From Janthinobacterium sp. PAMC25594 (GTDB lineage: Bacteria > Pseudomonadota > Gammaproteobacteria > Burkholderiales > Burkholderiaceae_D), in assembly GCF_019443505.1 (NCBI RefSeq), contig NZ_CP080377.1, positions 6,014,001-6,078,000 on the forward strand: a DNA stretch of 64,000 bases. The letters run 5' to 3'. Under the pieces are notes generated by a model. That model searched no databases. It had not been told where the DNA came from and was given only the letters and a program-made list of their open reading frames with translations. Position 1 is the stretch's first letter, and every line of letters begins with the position of its first letter. The translations under genes were made by a program, and so were the position numbers. Positions 37,988-46,831 of this stretch are shown here, piece after piece.

Positions 37988-39333
37988 CCGAACAGGACAG
38001 CATGAGCATGAGTACCAGTACCAGCGCCAGCACCGCGGCCGCGCCGCCGACCATCCTGTGCGTCGACGACGAACCGAATATCCTCTCGTCGCTGCGGCGG
38101 CTGTTCCGCCCGCACGGCTACCGCGTGCTGACGGCCGACGGCGGCGCGGCGGGCCTGGCCCTGCTCGAGAGCGAGACGGTGGACCTGGTCATCTCCGACA
38201 TGCGCATGCCGCACATGGATGGCGCGCAATTCCTGGCCCAGGTGCGCCAGCGCTGGCCCGGCACCATACGGCTGCTGCTGACGGGCTATGCCGATATCCA
38301 GTCCATCCTCGACGCCATCAACCAGGGCGAGATCTACCGCTACGTGACCAAGCCGTGGGACGAGAACGATATCGTGCTGGTGGTGCGCCACGCGCTGGAA
38401 CGGCGCGCGCTGGAGCAGGAAAAACTGCGCCTGGAAGCGCTGACGGCCAGCCAGAACGTGCAGCTGCAGGCGCTCAACGCCAGCCTGGAAGCGAAAGTGG
38501 CCACGCGCACGCAGCAGCTGAAACAGTCGCACGACGAGGTGCAGGCGGCCAACGAACGCCTGAAGGCCACGTTCGTGACGACCATCAAGGTGTTTTCCAA
38601 CCTGATCGAGATGCGCGGCGGCAAGCTGGCCGGCCATGCGCGGCGGGTGGCCGAGCTGTCGCGCAAGCTGGCGCAGGCGCTGGGCCTGGAAGGGCAGGAG
38701 GCGCGCGACGTGTTCATCGCGGCCCTGCTCAAGGATGTCGGCAAGCTCAGCTTGAGTGACGACGTGCTGGAACTGCCGGCCAGCGCCTGGACGGGCGAGC
38801 AGCTGGCCGCGTTCCGCAAGCATCCGCTGCGCGCCGAACAATTATTGATGGCGCTCGACGAGCTGCGCGCCGTCTCCGTCATGCTGCGCTCGCAGCTGGA
38901 GCGCTTCGACGGCGGCGGCTTTCCCGATGGCCTGGTGGGCCTGGCCATTCCCATGGGCGCGCGCATCCTGGCGCTGGCGTCCGACTACGACGGCTTGCAG
39001 ATCGGCGCCATGGTGCAGCGCAGCTTGCGCGCCGACGAAGCCCGCACCCTGATCTACGACAGCGTCGGCAAGCGCTATGACCCGGCCGTGGTGGCCGCTT
39101 TCCGCGGCATCATGGAGGAGACGGAGCCGCCGGCGCGCGACCTGACCGTGCTGTCGGGCCAGCTGGAGCCGGGCATGACGCTGTCGCGCGACCTGATCAG
39201 CCGCGACGGCCTGATGCTGCTGGCGGCCGAACACGTGCTGACGGCCCGCGTGATCGCCCAGTTGCTCGATTTTGAAGGCAAGAATGGCGGGCGCCTGAGC
39301 ATCCGCGTGTACGCGCCCGTGAAGGAAGCCTAG
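37984..39333 (+). CDS. Response regulator with degenerate HD-GYP domain
   Basis: 449 residues from an ATG overlapping the kinase stop. Receiver with D72 in ISDMRMPH, a coiled coil about 140-190, then an HD-GYP fold. Ligand residues are missing: the HD pair is K250-D251 (LLKDVGKL), HHE is S303-Q304-L305-E306 (SQLERFDGGGFP), while GHARRV and KHPLRAEQLL are kept. c-di-GMP hydrolysis is therefore unlikely. The C-terminus (LEPGMTLSRDL...GLMLLAAEHVLTA) repeats the module of the 114-residue protein upstream. Confidence 0.9.
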   Translation: MTEQDSMSMSTSTSASTAAAPPTILCVDDEPNILSSLRRLFRPHGYRVLTADGGAAGLALLESETVDLVISDMRMPHMDGAQFLAQVRQRWPGTIRLLLTGYADIQSILDAINQGEIYRYVTKPWDENDIVLVVRHALERRALEQEKLRLEALTASQNVQLQALNASLEAKVATRTQQLKQSHDEVQAANERLKATFVTTIKVFSNLIEMRGGKLAGHARRVAELSRKLAQALGLEGQEARDVFIAALLKDVGKLSLSDDVLELPASAWTGEQLAAFRKHPLRAEQLLMALDELRAVSVMLRSQLERFDGGGFPDGLVGLAIPMGARILALASDYDGLQIGAMVQRSLRADEARTLIYDSVGKRYDPAVVAAFRGIMEETEPPARDLTVLSGQLEPGMTLSRDLISRDGLMLLAAEHVLTARVIAQLLDFEGKNGGRLSIRVYAPVKEA

Positions 39334-40655
39334 GCGTTCGCGGTGGTGGGCGGCTGCAGCGGCAGGTGCACGGTAAAGCGCGTGCCGTGGCCCACTTCCG
39401 AGGCCACCTCGATGCGTCCGCCGTGCTTGTTGACGATGCCGTACGACAGCGACAGCCCCAGGCCCGTGCCGCTGCCCACGGCCTTGGTGGTGAAGAACGG
39501 TTCGAAGATGCGGTTCAGGTGCTCGGGTGGGATGCCGGCGCCCGTGTCGCCGATCTCCACCCACACCCAGTCGCCCGCGTGGCCCGTGCGGATGCTGATC
39601 ACGCCGTCGCTGCTGATGGCCTGGCCCGCGTTGACGAGCAGGTTCATGAACACCTGGTTCAGCTGCGAGGCCAGGCACAGTATCGGCGGCAGTTCGCCAT
39701 ACTGTTTCTCGATGCGCGCCTTGTATTTCAATTCGTTGGCGACGATATTGAGGGTGCTGTCCAGGCCCGCATGCAGGCTGGCCACTTGCCAGTCCGTCTC
39801 GCCCACATGGGAAAAATCCTTCAGCGCCTGCACGATGTCGCGCACGCGCTTCAAGCCATCCATCGATTCGCGCACCAGGTCCACCATGTCGTCCTGCAGG
39901 AAGGCCAGGTCGGCCTGCGCGCGCACCTCGGCCACGCGGGCGGCCAGGGCCGGGCCGTCGGGCGTCTCGCGCATCGCCGTTTCATATTGCCCGATCACGC
40001 CGAACAGGGTGCCGACATAGCCTTGCAGCGAACTCATGTTGGAATTGACGAAGCCGATCGGGTTGTTGATTTCATGCGCGATGCCGGCCGCCAGCTGACC
40101 GATGGAGGCCATTTTTTCCGATTGCAGCAGCTGGTCGTGCGCTTCCTGCAACTTGCTGATCAGTAGTTGCTGTTCTTCGCCGCGCGCCTGCAGCATCGCT
40201 TCCATGCGCTTGCGTTCCGTGATGTCCGTCAGCGAGCCGATCACCTCGAACGGCACGCCATGCTCATCGCGCACCAGGCGCAGGCTGTCGTGCATCCACA
40301 GATAGCTGCCGTCGCGCACGCGGAAACGGTATTCATAGGCGCGCGCGCCTTCGACGAAGATCTGCGCCAGGCTGGAAAAAATGCCGGGCGCATCGTCGGG
40401 GTGGATGTGGTCGAACCAGAAGTTGGGGTCGGCCACCATCTCTTCGGGCTGGTAGCCCAGCACGTTCAAGGCATTGTTGCTGACAAAGGTCATCTTGAAG
40501 TCGCCGCTGGGCACGGTGCAATAGATGATGGACGGTGTATTGTCGAGCAGGTATTGCAGGCGTACTGCCGTGGCGGCCGGTGCGCCATCGCCAGACGGCC
40601 CCTCGCCGTGCTTGCCGGCCTCGGGGGTGGAAAAGTCGAAATCCTCGAACTGCAT
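39330..40655 (-). CDS. PAS-domain sensor histidine kinase, second paralogue
   Basis: 441 residues from ATG 40655, with GAGG upstream; the frame is open 36 bp further. PAS/PAC domain about 30-155 (LLDNTPSIIYCTVPSGDFKMTFVSN, YEYRFRVRDGSYLWMHDSLRLV), then [20 protein letters not shown] with H194 and a full HATPase ([37 protein letters not shown]). It closely parallels the kinase at 36.5 kb in layout and linker. It is convergent with the receiver/HD-GYP gene, overlapping by four bases. Confidence 0.92.
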   Translation of the reverse strand: MQFEDFDFSTPEAGKHGEGPSGDGAPAATAVRLQYLLDNTPSIIYCTVPSGDFKMTFVSNNALNVLGYQPEEMVADPNFWFDHIHPDDAPGIFSSLAQIFVEGARAYEYRFRVRDGSYLWMHDSLRLVRDEHGVPFEVIGSLTDITERKRMEAMLQARGEEQQLLISKLQEAHDQLLQSEKMASIGQLAAGIAHEINNPIGFVNSNMSSLQGYVGTLFGVIGQYETAMRETPDGPALAARVAEVRAQADLAFLQDDMVDLVRESMDGLKRVRDIVQALKDFSHVGETDWQVASLHAGLDSTLNIVANELKYKARIEKQYGELPPILCLASQLNQVFMNLLVNAGQAISSDGVISIRTGHAGDWVWVEIGDTGAGIPPEHLNRIFEPFFTTKAVGSGTGLGLSLSYGIVNKHGGRIEVASEVGHGTRFTVHLPLQPPTTANA

Positions 40656-40742
40656 CGTCACACCTCGCTGCCTGCACGGCATTGCTGTCATCCTGGCTTG
40701 ATTATGCCTGATTCTGCCTGCCTTGGGCCGCCATCGGCACGT

Positions 40743-41414
40743 TCAGGGGGCCAGTGGCTGCTCGACGATCGCCATGCGCCGCGCGATGCGCTGCGCCGCT
40801 TGCGTGTCGCCCGCCTGTTCGGCGCGCAGGCGCTGCACGCCCAGCCACGCCAGCAGCGGGCGGCGCCAGCCCTGGTCCGAGGCGGTGGCGACGGCCGTGT
40901 CGAGCAGTGCCGGCGTGGCGCGGCCCGAGCGCAGCAGCACGCCGGCCGCCACCAGCTGCGATAGCGGGTCATCAATGGCCGCCACGGCGCTGGCGGCGGC
41001 CGTGTCGGAGCCGGCGCCGGCGGCCGCCCGCTGCGTCTCGGGCAGCAGGGCGATGTCGGCCGCCTTCGCCTTGCCGGCCAGATAAGCCGCATACGCGCGG
41101 TCGGCGTCATTCGCGTCCGCTTGCAGGGCGTCGAAGCCGGCACAGTCCTCGAAGGCCAGGCTGGCCACGCGCGCGGCGCAGCGCAGCAGTTCGATGCGCG
41201 CCACGAGATCGAGCTTGCCCGTGCCGGCCACCTGGTTGCGGGCACGGCGGAATTCCGTCTGCTCGACCAGGGCGTTGCCGCTCAGGTAAGCGGCCTGGAA
41301 GCGCTCGACGGAACTTTGCGCATTCATTTTCCAGTCGGGCACGGGCGGGCCGCTGGAACACGCGGCAAGTGCTGCCATGGCCAGGGCGGACAGGACGATA
41401 TGGATATTTCTCAT
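40743..41414 (-). CDS. Lipoprotein of Mla-like operon
   Basis: 223 residues from MRNIHIVL; its ATG overlaps the MCE gene stop (ATGA). Signal core VLSALAMAALAAC with lipobox LAAC; serine after cysteine suggests outer membrane sorting. The mature part is alanine-rich and helical without recognisable TPR signatures. I do not know the family. Position after permease and MCE genes suggests an accessory role in lipid transport. Confidence 0.7.
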   Translation of the reverse strand: MRNIHIVLSALAMAALAACSSGPPVPDWKMNAQSSVERFQAAYLSGNALVEQTEFRRARNQVAGTGKLDLVARIELLRCAARVASLAFEDCAGFDALQADANDADRAYAAYLAGKAKAADIALLPETQRAAAGAGSDTAAASAVAAIDDPLSQLVAAGVLLRSGRATPALLDTAVATASDQGWRRPLLAWLGVQRLRAEQAGDTQAAQRIARRMAIVEQPLAP

Positions 41415-42442
41415 GGCAGTTTGATCTCCGGATTGCGCTTGAACGGCCATTTGCGGTTGATGTCATTGACCAGCTGCTCGACCTTGCGCAGATTGCTTTC
41501 CACGTCCGCGCGCAGCGGGCCCAGGTCGGCTGTCGCCGCCCTGGCGTTGGCGCCCACGGCTTGCGCCTCGACCAGCACGGCGTCGACTTTTTTCAGGCTG
41601 GCGCGCGTGTCGGCCAGCAGCGCGTTCAGCTGCACGATGGTGGCCTGCGCATCCGTCATCACGCCCTTGTCGCCAAACACGCGCGTGTCGGCATTGGCGA
41701 CCAGGCCATCCGTGCGGCGCGCCAGCTGGTCCGCCGTGACGAGCAGGGCGTTGGCCCGCTCGACCAGCAGGCGCGACTGCTTGTCGTCGCCCGTCAGCAA
41801 GCCCATGGCGCCGCCCGGGCCGCTCAATTTGCCCGTCACGGCCTGCACATTGCGCAGGGTGCCGTCGAGCGGAGAATCGGTGCCCGTCAGACTGCCCAGG
41901 TTGTTCAGCAAGTCTTTCGCGGCAGCCAGCAGGCGGGGGATTTCCGCCGCCATGTCGCCCACCAGCAGGTCGCGCGTGGCGTCGTCGGGCAGCGGCGGGT
42001 CCGTCAGGATGCCGCTGTAGGCGCGCAGCTTGGCGCCACCCACGATGCCCCGCTCCAGCGTGAAGATGGAGCTGCTGCGCAGCCAGTGCGCGTCTTTGCG
42101 CGGCACGTCGATGATGACGCGCGCGCGGCCGTCCGGCGCCAGTTCGATCCGTTGCACGCGGCCGATGGGAAAGCCGGAAAAGGTCAGGTCGGCGCCCACG
42201 CCCACGCCGTCCGAATCGTCGGCCGTCAGCACCAGCGTTTGCGTGGCTTCGAATGCGCCGCGCGCATACATCAGGTAGACGACGGAACCGACCACCAGCA
42301 CGAACATGAAGACGAGCAGGATGGCCGCCTTCAGTTCGGCATGGCGCACGGGCGGCGGGGCGGGCAGCACGGCATCTTGCGTGAGACCGGCTGGCGCCGT
42401 GACGTCGACCTGGTCGGGATTGGGGGGCTGGCTCTGGCTCAT
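41411..42442 (-). CDS. MCE/MlaD-domain protein, lipid transport
   Basis: 343 residues. Proline-rich N-terminus, one membrane helix at about 39-60, then an MCE domain from about residue 67 (LVLTADDSDGVGVGADLTFSGFPIGRVQRIEL). A long helical tail (about 165-330) with ALLADTRASLKKVDAVLVEAQ is probably a coiled needle extending across the periplasm. MCE proteins bind and shuttle phospholipids between membranes. It is longer than E. coli MlaD (183). It follows the permease with 55 bp between. Confidence 0.88.
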   Translation of the reverse strand: MSQSQPPNPDQVDVTAPAGLTQDAVLPAPPPVRHAELKAAILLVFMFVLVVGSVVYLMYARGAFEATQTLVLTADDSDGVGVGADLTFSGFPIGRVQRIELAPDGRARVIIDVPRKDAHWLRSSSIFTLERGIVGGAKLRAYSGILTDPPLPDDATRDLLVGDMAAEIPRLLAAAKDLLNNLGSLTGTDSPLDGTLRNVQAVTGKLSGPGGAMGLLTGDDKQSRLLVERANALLVTADQLARRTDGLVANADTRVFGDKGVMTDAQATIVQLNALLADTRASLKKVDAVLVEAQAVGANARAATADLGPLRADVESNLRKVEQLVNDINRKWPFKRNPEIKLP

Positions 42443-42497
42443 GGATTCTGGCTCTCGTATGGGTGGTTCGGGGATCGCTGGCGGTGGCGGCGGGGCA

Positions 42498-43316
42498 TCA
42501 GTAGTAATTGCCCATCAGCGAAGCCACTTCGATCAGCAGGATGACGGAAAACAGGCGCAGCATTTCGGACAGGCCGTGCGCGGCCCACAGGCGGTTGCGC
42601 CGGCCGTGCGGCTCTTCCGGGTAGTACGAGGAGGCCAGCGGGATCAGGGCCACGGCAAAGCTGAAGAAGATGACCTTGAGCATCAGAATCAGGGCCACGG
42701 CCGGATTGAAGATCTGCCCCACCACGCGCGTGTAGCCTTGCAGCGCCCACGGGGTGAAACCGTAGATGGTGACATACGCGAGGATCAGCGAGGTGACGCA
42801 GCTGACGATGGCCAGCATCCACACGGCGAAGATGCCAGACATGACGCGTGGAAAGTATTCACGGCGCAGCAGGTCGACGCCCTGGCGCTGCATGGTGTCG
42901 AGCATGCCGGACGAGCGCATTTGCGCGAACGCAATGCCGTCGGGCAGGGTCAGGCGCAGCGCGACGAACAGGGCGGCCGTCAGCGGTATCAGTTCCAGCA
43001 CCAGCACGCGCACCACCATTTCCAGCGCATAGCGCGACAGGCCGTAGCTTTGCGCGCTGACGACGACGATGCGTATCAGTACCAGGCTGACCAGCGCGCA
43101 GGCCACGCTGAACCACACGAGATTGGGCGCCGTGTTCGTCACCAGGCGGTGCGCGAGGATGGGGCGGTTGTCGCGGTTATAGCTCGACGGCGACAGGGCC
43201 AGCGAAAACACGAGGGTGGCGAAATGCAGCATGCGCCACCAGCTGACCAGCCAGGCCATGGTGGCCCGGTGCAGGCGGCGCAGGCTGATGATGAGGGAGA
43301 CGGATAGGGTCATCAT
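42498..43316 (-). CDS. MlaE/YrbE-type ABC transporter permease
   Basis: 272 residues, about six membrane segments. MlaE features: LTLPDGIAFAQMRSSGMLDTMQRQGVDLLRREYFPRVMSG in the centre, which corresponds to the coupling region, and LMLKVIFFSFAVALIPL. It partners the MCE protein downstream in moving lipids. No ATP-binding subunit gene is adjacent on either side, so an ATPase must be supplied from elsewhere. Confidence 0.85.
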   Translation of the reverse strand: MMTLSVSLIISLRRLHRATMAWLVSWWRMLHFATLVFSLALSPSSYNRDNRPILAHRLVTNTAPNLVWFSVACALVSLVLIRIVVVSAQSYGLSRYALEMVVRVLVLELIPLTAALFVALRLTLPDGIAFAQMRSSGMLDTMQRQGVDLLRREYFPRVMSGIFAVWMLAIVSCVTSLILAYVTIYGFTPWALQGYTRVVGQIFNPAVALILMLKVIFFSFAVALIPLASSYYPEEPHGRRNRLWAAHGLSEMLRLFSVILLIEVASLMGNYY

Positions 43317-43385
43317 GGCATCTTAACATTGGATGCGTTCGATACAAGCGATTGTCCTGCCGTGCGGCCGTGCCTGGCCGCCTCG

Positions 43386-44261
43386 CTATTGGCCGGCCAC
43401 GCTGGCGACGCTGTGGATAATCGCGTCGGCCGCCGCGCGCACGCGGGCCGAGCGGTTCAGGTCCGCATGCATGACCAGCCATACGTCGTACGCTTCCGCC
43501 CGCTCGGGCCAGATGCGCACGAGCTGCGGGTCGATATCGCCTAAATGAGTAGCCAGCTCGGCCACGCCCAGGCCCGCGCGCGTGGCTTCCTGCAGCATCG
43601 CCGCTGAATTGACTTCCATGGCGACGCGGGCGTTGGCGACGGATTCTCCCGCGATTTTTTCCCCGTGACGGGGCGTCACGGACTGGTGGTAGATGACGAT
43701 GTCGTGCCCGTCCAGCGCCGTGCCGCGCACGGGTTCGCCCCGTTCGGCCAGGTAGCTTTTTGAGGCGTACAGGCCCAGGCTGCGCCTGACCAGGTGGCGG
43801 GAAATGAGGTCCGGGTCGGTGGGGCGCACGCCGCGCACGGCCAGGTCCGCTTCGCGCCGCGTCAGGCTGGCCAGCGCGGGCGCCACGTTGAGCACGATGC
43901 GGATGTCGGGGTGGGCCGCGTGCAGCCGCTGCATGGCGCGGATGACGAAATGGCTGGCCATGGTGTCGGTGGTGGCCACGCGCACCAGGCCGGACAGGCG
44001 CTTGTCGACGCCCTGCATCTCGCGCTGCAGCTTGTCGGCCGCCCGTTCCATCGCTTCGGCGGCCGTCAGCGCCAGTTCGCCGGCCGGCGTGGGCACATAG
44101 CCCGACGGCGTGCGCAGGAACAGGGTGGCGCCCAGCGAGCTTTCCAGCGCGGCCAGGCGGCGCCCGCAGGTGGCCTGGTCGATGCGCAGCAGGGCCGCCG
44201 CGCCGCGCAGGGTGCCGGCCCGGCCGATGGCCAGAAAGATGCGCGCGTTGTCCCAGTCCAT
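43386..44261 (-). CDS. LysR-family regulator of adjacent efflux gene
   Basis: 291 residues from MDWDNARIFL; the frame is open 210 bp further but the LysR start is clear. Winged HTH GTLRGAAALLRIDQATCGRRLAALESSLG, then an effector domain. Divergent from a DHA2 MFS exporter, with a palindrome 17 bp before this start. Predicted to control that exporter and itself. Confidence 0.9.
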   Translation of the reverse strand: MDWDNARIFLAIGRAGTLRGAAALLRIDQATCGRRLAALESSLGATLFLRTPSGYVPTPAGELALTAAEAMERAADKLQREMQGVDKRLSGLVRVATTDTMASHFVIRAMQRLHAAHPDIRIVLNVAPALASLTRREADLAVRGVRPTDPDLISRHLVRRSLGLYASKSYLAERGEPVRGTALDGHDIVIYHQSVTPRHGEKIAGESVANARVAMEVNSAAMLQEATRAGLGVAELATHLGDIDPQLVRIWPERAEAYDVWLVMHADLNRSARVRAAADAIIHSVASVAGQ

Positions 44262-44278
44262 GTTGCAGTCCTCTTTGG

Positions 44279-44296
44279 TGATGCATTTTTGCATCA
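44279..44296. promoter_or_regulatory. Palindrome in LysR/MFS divergent promoter
   Basis: TGATGCA-TTTT-TGCATCA forms perfect 7-bp arms with a 4-bp spacer, 17 bp upstream of the LysR start and 80 bp upstream of the MFS start. Position suits a LysR recognition site; no T-N11-A spacing is exact, so confidence is moderate. Confidence 0.5.
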
Positions 44297-44376
44297 AGGT
44301 GCCGATTTTATGCCTGTTTACCGCATCAGGCAACGCTCGCATAATGGCTGCCCCGCTGTCCCTGCAAGGAAATATC

Positions 44377-45747
44377 ATGTCTGTCACTCCCCAGGGCCGC
44401 GCCAGCGGCTTGATCCTGCTCACCTTGGCCTTCGGCTTCGTCATGGCCATGCTCGACGTCACGGCCGTCAACGTGGCGCTGTCCGATATCGCCCTGGACT
44501 TGCGTATCCCGCTGACGGGCCTGGTGTGGGTGGTCGACGGCTACACCTTGACGTTTGCCGCGCTGCTGCTGGCCGGCGGCGCGCTGGCCGACCGCTACGG
44601 GCCGAAAGCCGTGTACCAGGGCGGCCTCGGTATCTTCATCCTCGGCTCGGTGTTGTGCGGCGCGGCGCCCGACGGGCATTTTTTGACGGCCGCGCGCCTG
44701 TTGCAGGGCGCGGGCGCGGCCCTGTTCATGCCCAGTTCGCTCAGCCTGCTGACGCACAGCTTCGACGACGAGCGCGAACGCACGCGCATGCTGGGCGCCT
44801 GGTCGGCGCTGGTGGGCGTGGCCGGCGCGTCCGGCCCGTTGATCGGCGGCATCCTCGTGCACCAGTTCGGCTGGCGCAGCGTGTTCTGGGTCAACGTGCC
44901 GCTGGGCGTGCTGGCCATCGTCATGGCGCAGCTGCTGCTGGCCGCGCCGGCGCGCCAGCCGCGCGATTTATCGCTGTTCAGCCATGCACTCGGTGTGGCG
45001 GCGCTGGCGGGCCTCAGTTTTACCTTGATCGAAGGCCCCATGCTGGGCTGGCTGTCGCCGGGCGTGCTGGCGGCGGGCGCCTTGACGGTGCTGTCGGCCG
45101 GGCAACTGCTGCGGCGCGAGCGCAGCGGCAGCCATCCGCTGTTGCCGCGTGAACTGTTTCACAGCAGCAGCTTTGGCGCGGCCAATGGCGTGGGTTTTTT
45201 GATCAATTTCTGCGTATTCGGCCAGCTGTTCTTATTGAGTCTGTTCCTGCAGCAGTCGGGCGGCGCCGATGCCCTGCAGTCGGGCTTGCGCTTGCTGCCC
45301 ATGATGGCGGCCTATACGGTGGGGAATTTCATGGCAGGCGGTATCGCGGCGCGTCATGGCACGGGCCTGCCCATGCTGGCGGGCTTACTGGTGGGCGCCG
45401 TGATGGCCTTGCTGCTGATGGGCTTGCGTCCGGGCACGCCGTATGGCTGGCTGGCGCTGGGCACGGCCGTCATGAACGTGGCCATCGGCATCGCCATTCC
45501 CGCCATGACGGCCACCGTGATGCGGGTGGCCGGCAAGCGGCATGCGAACAGCGCGGCGGCGGCCCTGAATGCGAACCGGCAAATCGGCGCGCTGGTGGGT
45601 GTGGCCCTGATCGGCAGCATCCTGCACATGCTGCCCGACTGGTCGCTGCGCTTGCCGCTGGCCTACGCGACGATTGCCGCCGCGTATGGCCTGGCGGCGG
45701 GCCTCGTGTACCGGCACGTGCATCTGCCGAAGGCCGTGGCCGCCTGA
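44377..45747 (+). CDS. MFS efflux transporter, DHA2 (EmrB/QacA) family
   Basis: 456 residues with about 14 membrane segments, the DHA2 count. MAMLDVTAVNVALSDIA opens the first helix, LADRYGPKAVY is motif A, and ALFMPSSLSLLTHSF with GPLIGGILVHQFGWRSVFWVNVPLG is motif C and following. Start ATG 44377 follows AAGGA. Proton-driven export of drugs or aromatic compounds is the usual role. Control by the divergent LysR protein is likely. Confidence 0.88.
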   Translation: MSVTPQGRASGLILLTLAFGFVMAMLDVTAVNVALSDIALDLRIPLTGLVWVVDGYTLTFAALLLAGGALADRYGPKAVYQGGLGIFILGSVLCGAAPDGHFLTAARLLQGAGAALFMPSSLSLLTHSFDDERERTRMLGAWSALVGVAGASGPLIGGILVHQFGWRSVFWVNVPLGVLAIVMAQLLLAAPARQPRDLSLFSHALGVAALAGLSFTLIEGPMLGWLSPGVLAAGALTVLSAGQLLRRERSGSHPLLPRELFHSSSFGAANGVGFLINFCVFGQLFLLSLFLQQSGGADALQSGLRLLPMMAAYTVGNFMAGGIAARHGTGLPMLAGLLVGAVMALLLMGLRPGTPYGWLALGTAVMNVAIGIAIPAMTATVMRVAGKRHANSAAAALNANRQIGALVGVALIGSILHMLPDWSLRLPLAYATIAAAYGLAAGLVYRHVHLPKAVAA

Positions 45748-45751
45748 TGCT

Positions 45752-46399
45752 TTACTGTTCGCGCGTGCTGCGCCATTCCACCAGTTCCTCGATGGTCAGG
45801 ATCGGCATGCCGTGCAATTCGGCGAAGCGCTCAATATCGTCGCCGCGCATCATGCTGCCATCCGGGTTCATCAGCTCGCACAGCACGGCGGCCGGGTTCA
45901 GGCCCGCCATGCGCGACAGGTCGACGGAGCCTTCCGTGTGGCCACGGCGTTCCAGCACGCCACCGGGCGCGGCGCGCAGGGGGAAGACGTGGCCGGGGCG
46001 CACCAGGTCGGCCGGCTTGGCATCCTTGGCGATGGCGGCGCGGATGGTGGTCACGCGGTCGGCGGCCGACACGCCCGTCGTGACGCCGTCGCGCGCCTCG
46101 ATGGAGACGGTGAACGGCGTGCCGTAGCGGCTGCCGTTGTCGGGCGACATGGGGGGCAATTCCAGCGCGCTGACGACGTCCGTGGGCAGGCACAGGCAGA
46201 CGATGCCGCTGCATTCGCGGATCAGCAAAGCCATGGTTTCGTGCGTGAGTTTCTCGGCCGACAGGATCAGGTCGGCTTCGTTTTCGCGGTCGAAATCGTC
46301 GAGCAGGATGACGGGAATGCCGGCGCGCATGGCGGCCAGGGCGGATTGGATGCGACCTTCCAGGTCGTTGGAAAGCAGGGTATAGCTGTTGACTAACAT
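45752..46399 (-). CDS. ribB: 3,4-dihydroxy-2-butanone-4-phosphate synthase RibB
   Basis: 215 residues; makes the four-carbon unit of riboflavin from ribulose 5-phosphate. [15 protein letters not shown] carries the catalytic acidic and metal residues, with [23 protein letters not shown] and [16 protein letters not shown] following. There is no GTP cyclohydrolase II domain, so this is a monofunctional RibB. ATG 46399 has GAGGAG upstream. An FMN riboswitch lies in the leader, so expression falls when FMN is plentiful. Confidence 0.96.
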   Translation of the reverse strand: MLVNSYTLLSNDLEGRIQSALAAMRAGIPVILLDDFDRENEADLILSAEKLTHETMALLIRECSGIVCLCLPTDVVSALELPPMSPDNGSRYGTPFTVSIEARDGVTTGVSAADRVTTIRAAIAKDAKPADLVRPGHVFPLRAAPGGVLERRGHTEGSVDLSRMAGLNPAAVLCELMNPDGSMMRGDDIERFAELHGMPILTIEELVEWRSTREQ

Positions 46400-46502
46400 G
46401 GTGAAACGCTCCTCGCATAGGCGAAAAACGCTGCAGGGCAAGCGAATAGACGCAGACAGCCGCATCGACAGGTCGATGGGACAATCGCGTTTACTGCACA
46501 TC

Positions 46503-46642
46503 TTCTTTCATCCGGACTATACCGTCGGCTCTGGAGTCACACCAGATCTGCTGACCTCATCAGGCGAAACCTGACAAGCGCTCGCGGGCTTGACCGTTGC
46601 CGGTCTTACCGCCGGTGGGGAATCGCACCCCGCCCCGAAGAC
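46503..46642 (-). promoter_or_regulatory. FMN riboswitch (RFN element) upstream of ribB
   Basis: On the minus strand the conserved RFN pieces appear in order: GTCTTCGGGGCGGGGTG, ATTCCCCACCGGCGGTA, AGCCCGCGAGC, GGTCAGCAGATCTGGTG, ACTCCAGAGCCGACGGT and AGTCCGGATGAAAGAAGA. Together they form the six-helix aptamer. The element ends about 104 nt before the ribB start, leaving room for an expression platform that hides the GAGGAG site or terminates. Confidence 0.95.
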
Positions 46643-46831
46643 GTATTGTTGTGCCGATCCACATGACCGGCGGCAATACTTTAGCACAGATGAAAAAAAG
46701 GGGCAGGTCACTGTTGAGTTTGTCATTCGGCAAAGTTGCCTGGGCAAAGCCGTTTTTCCTAAGCTGTTTTTAATGGCAGAAAGACGATTTCAGTGTAAGG
46801 TATGTCTACTGAATCTTACCGTCGAGAATAC

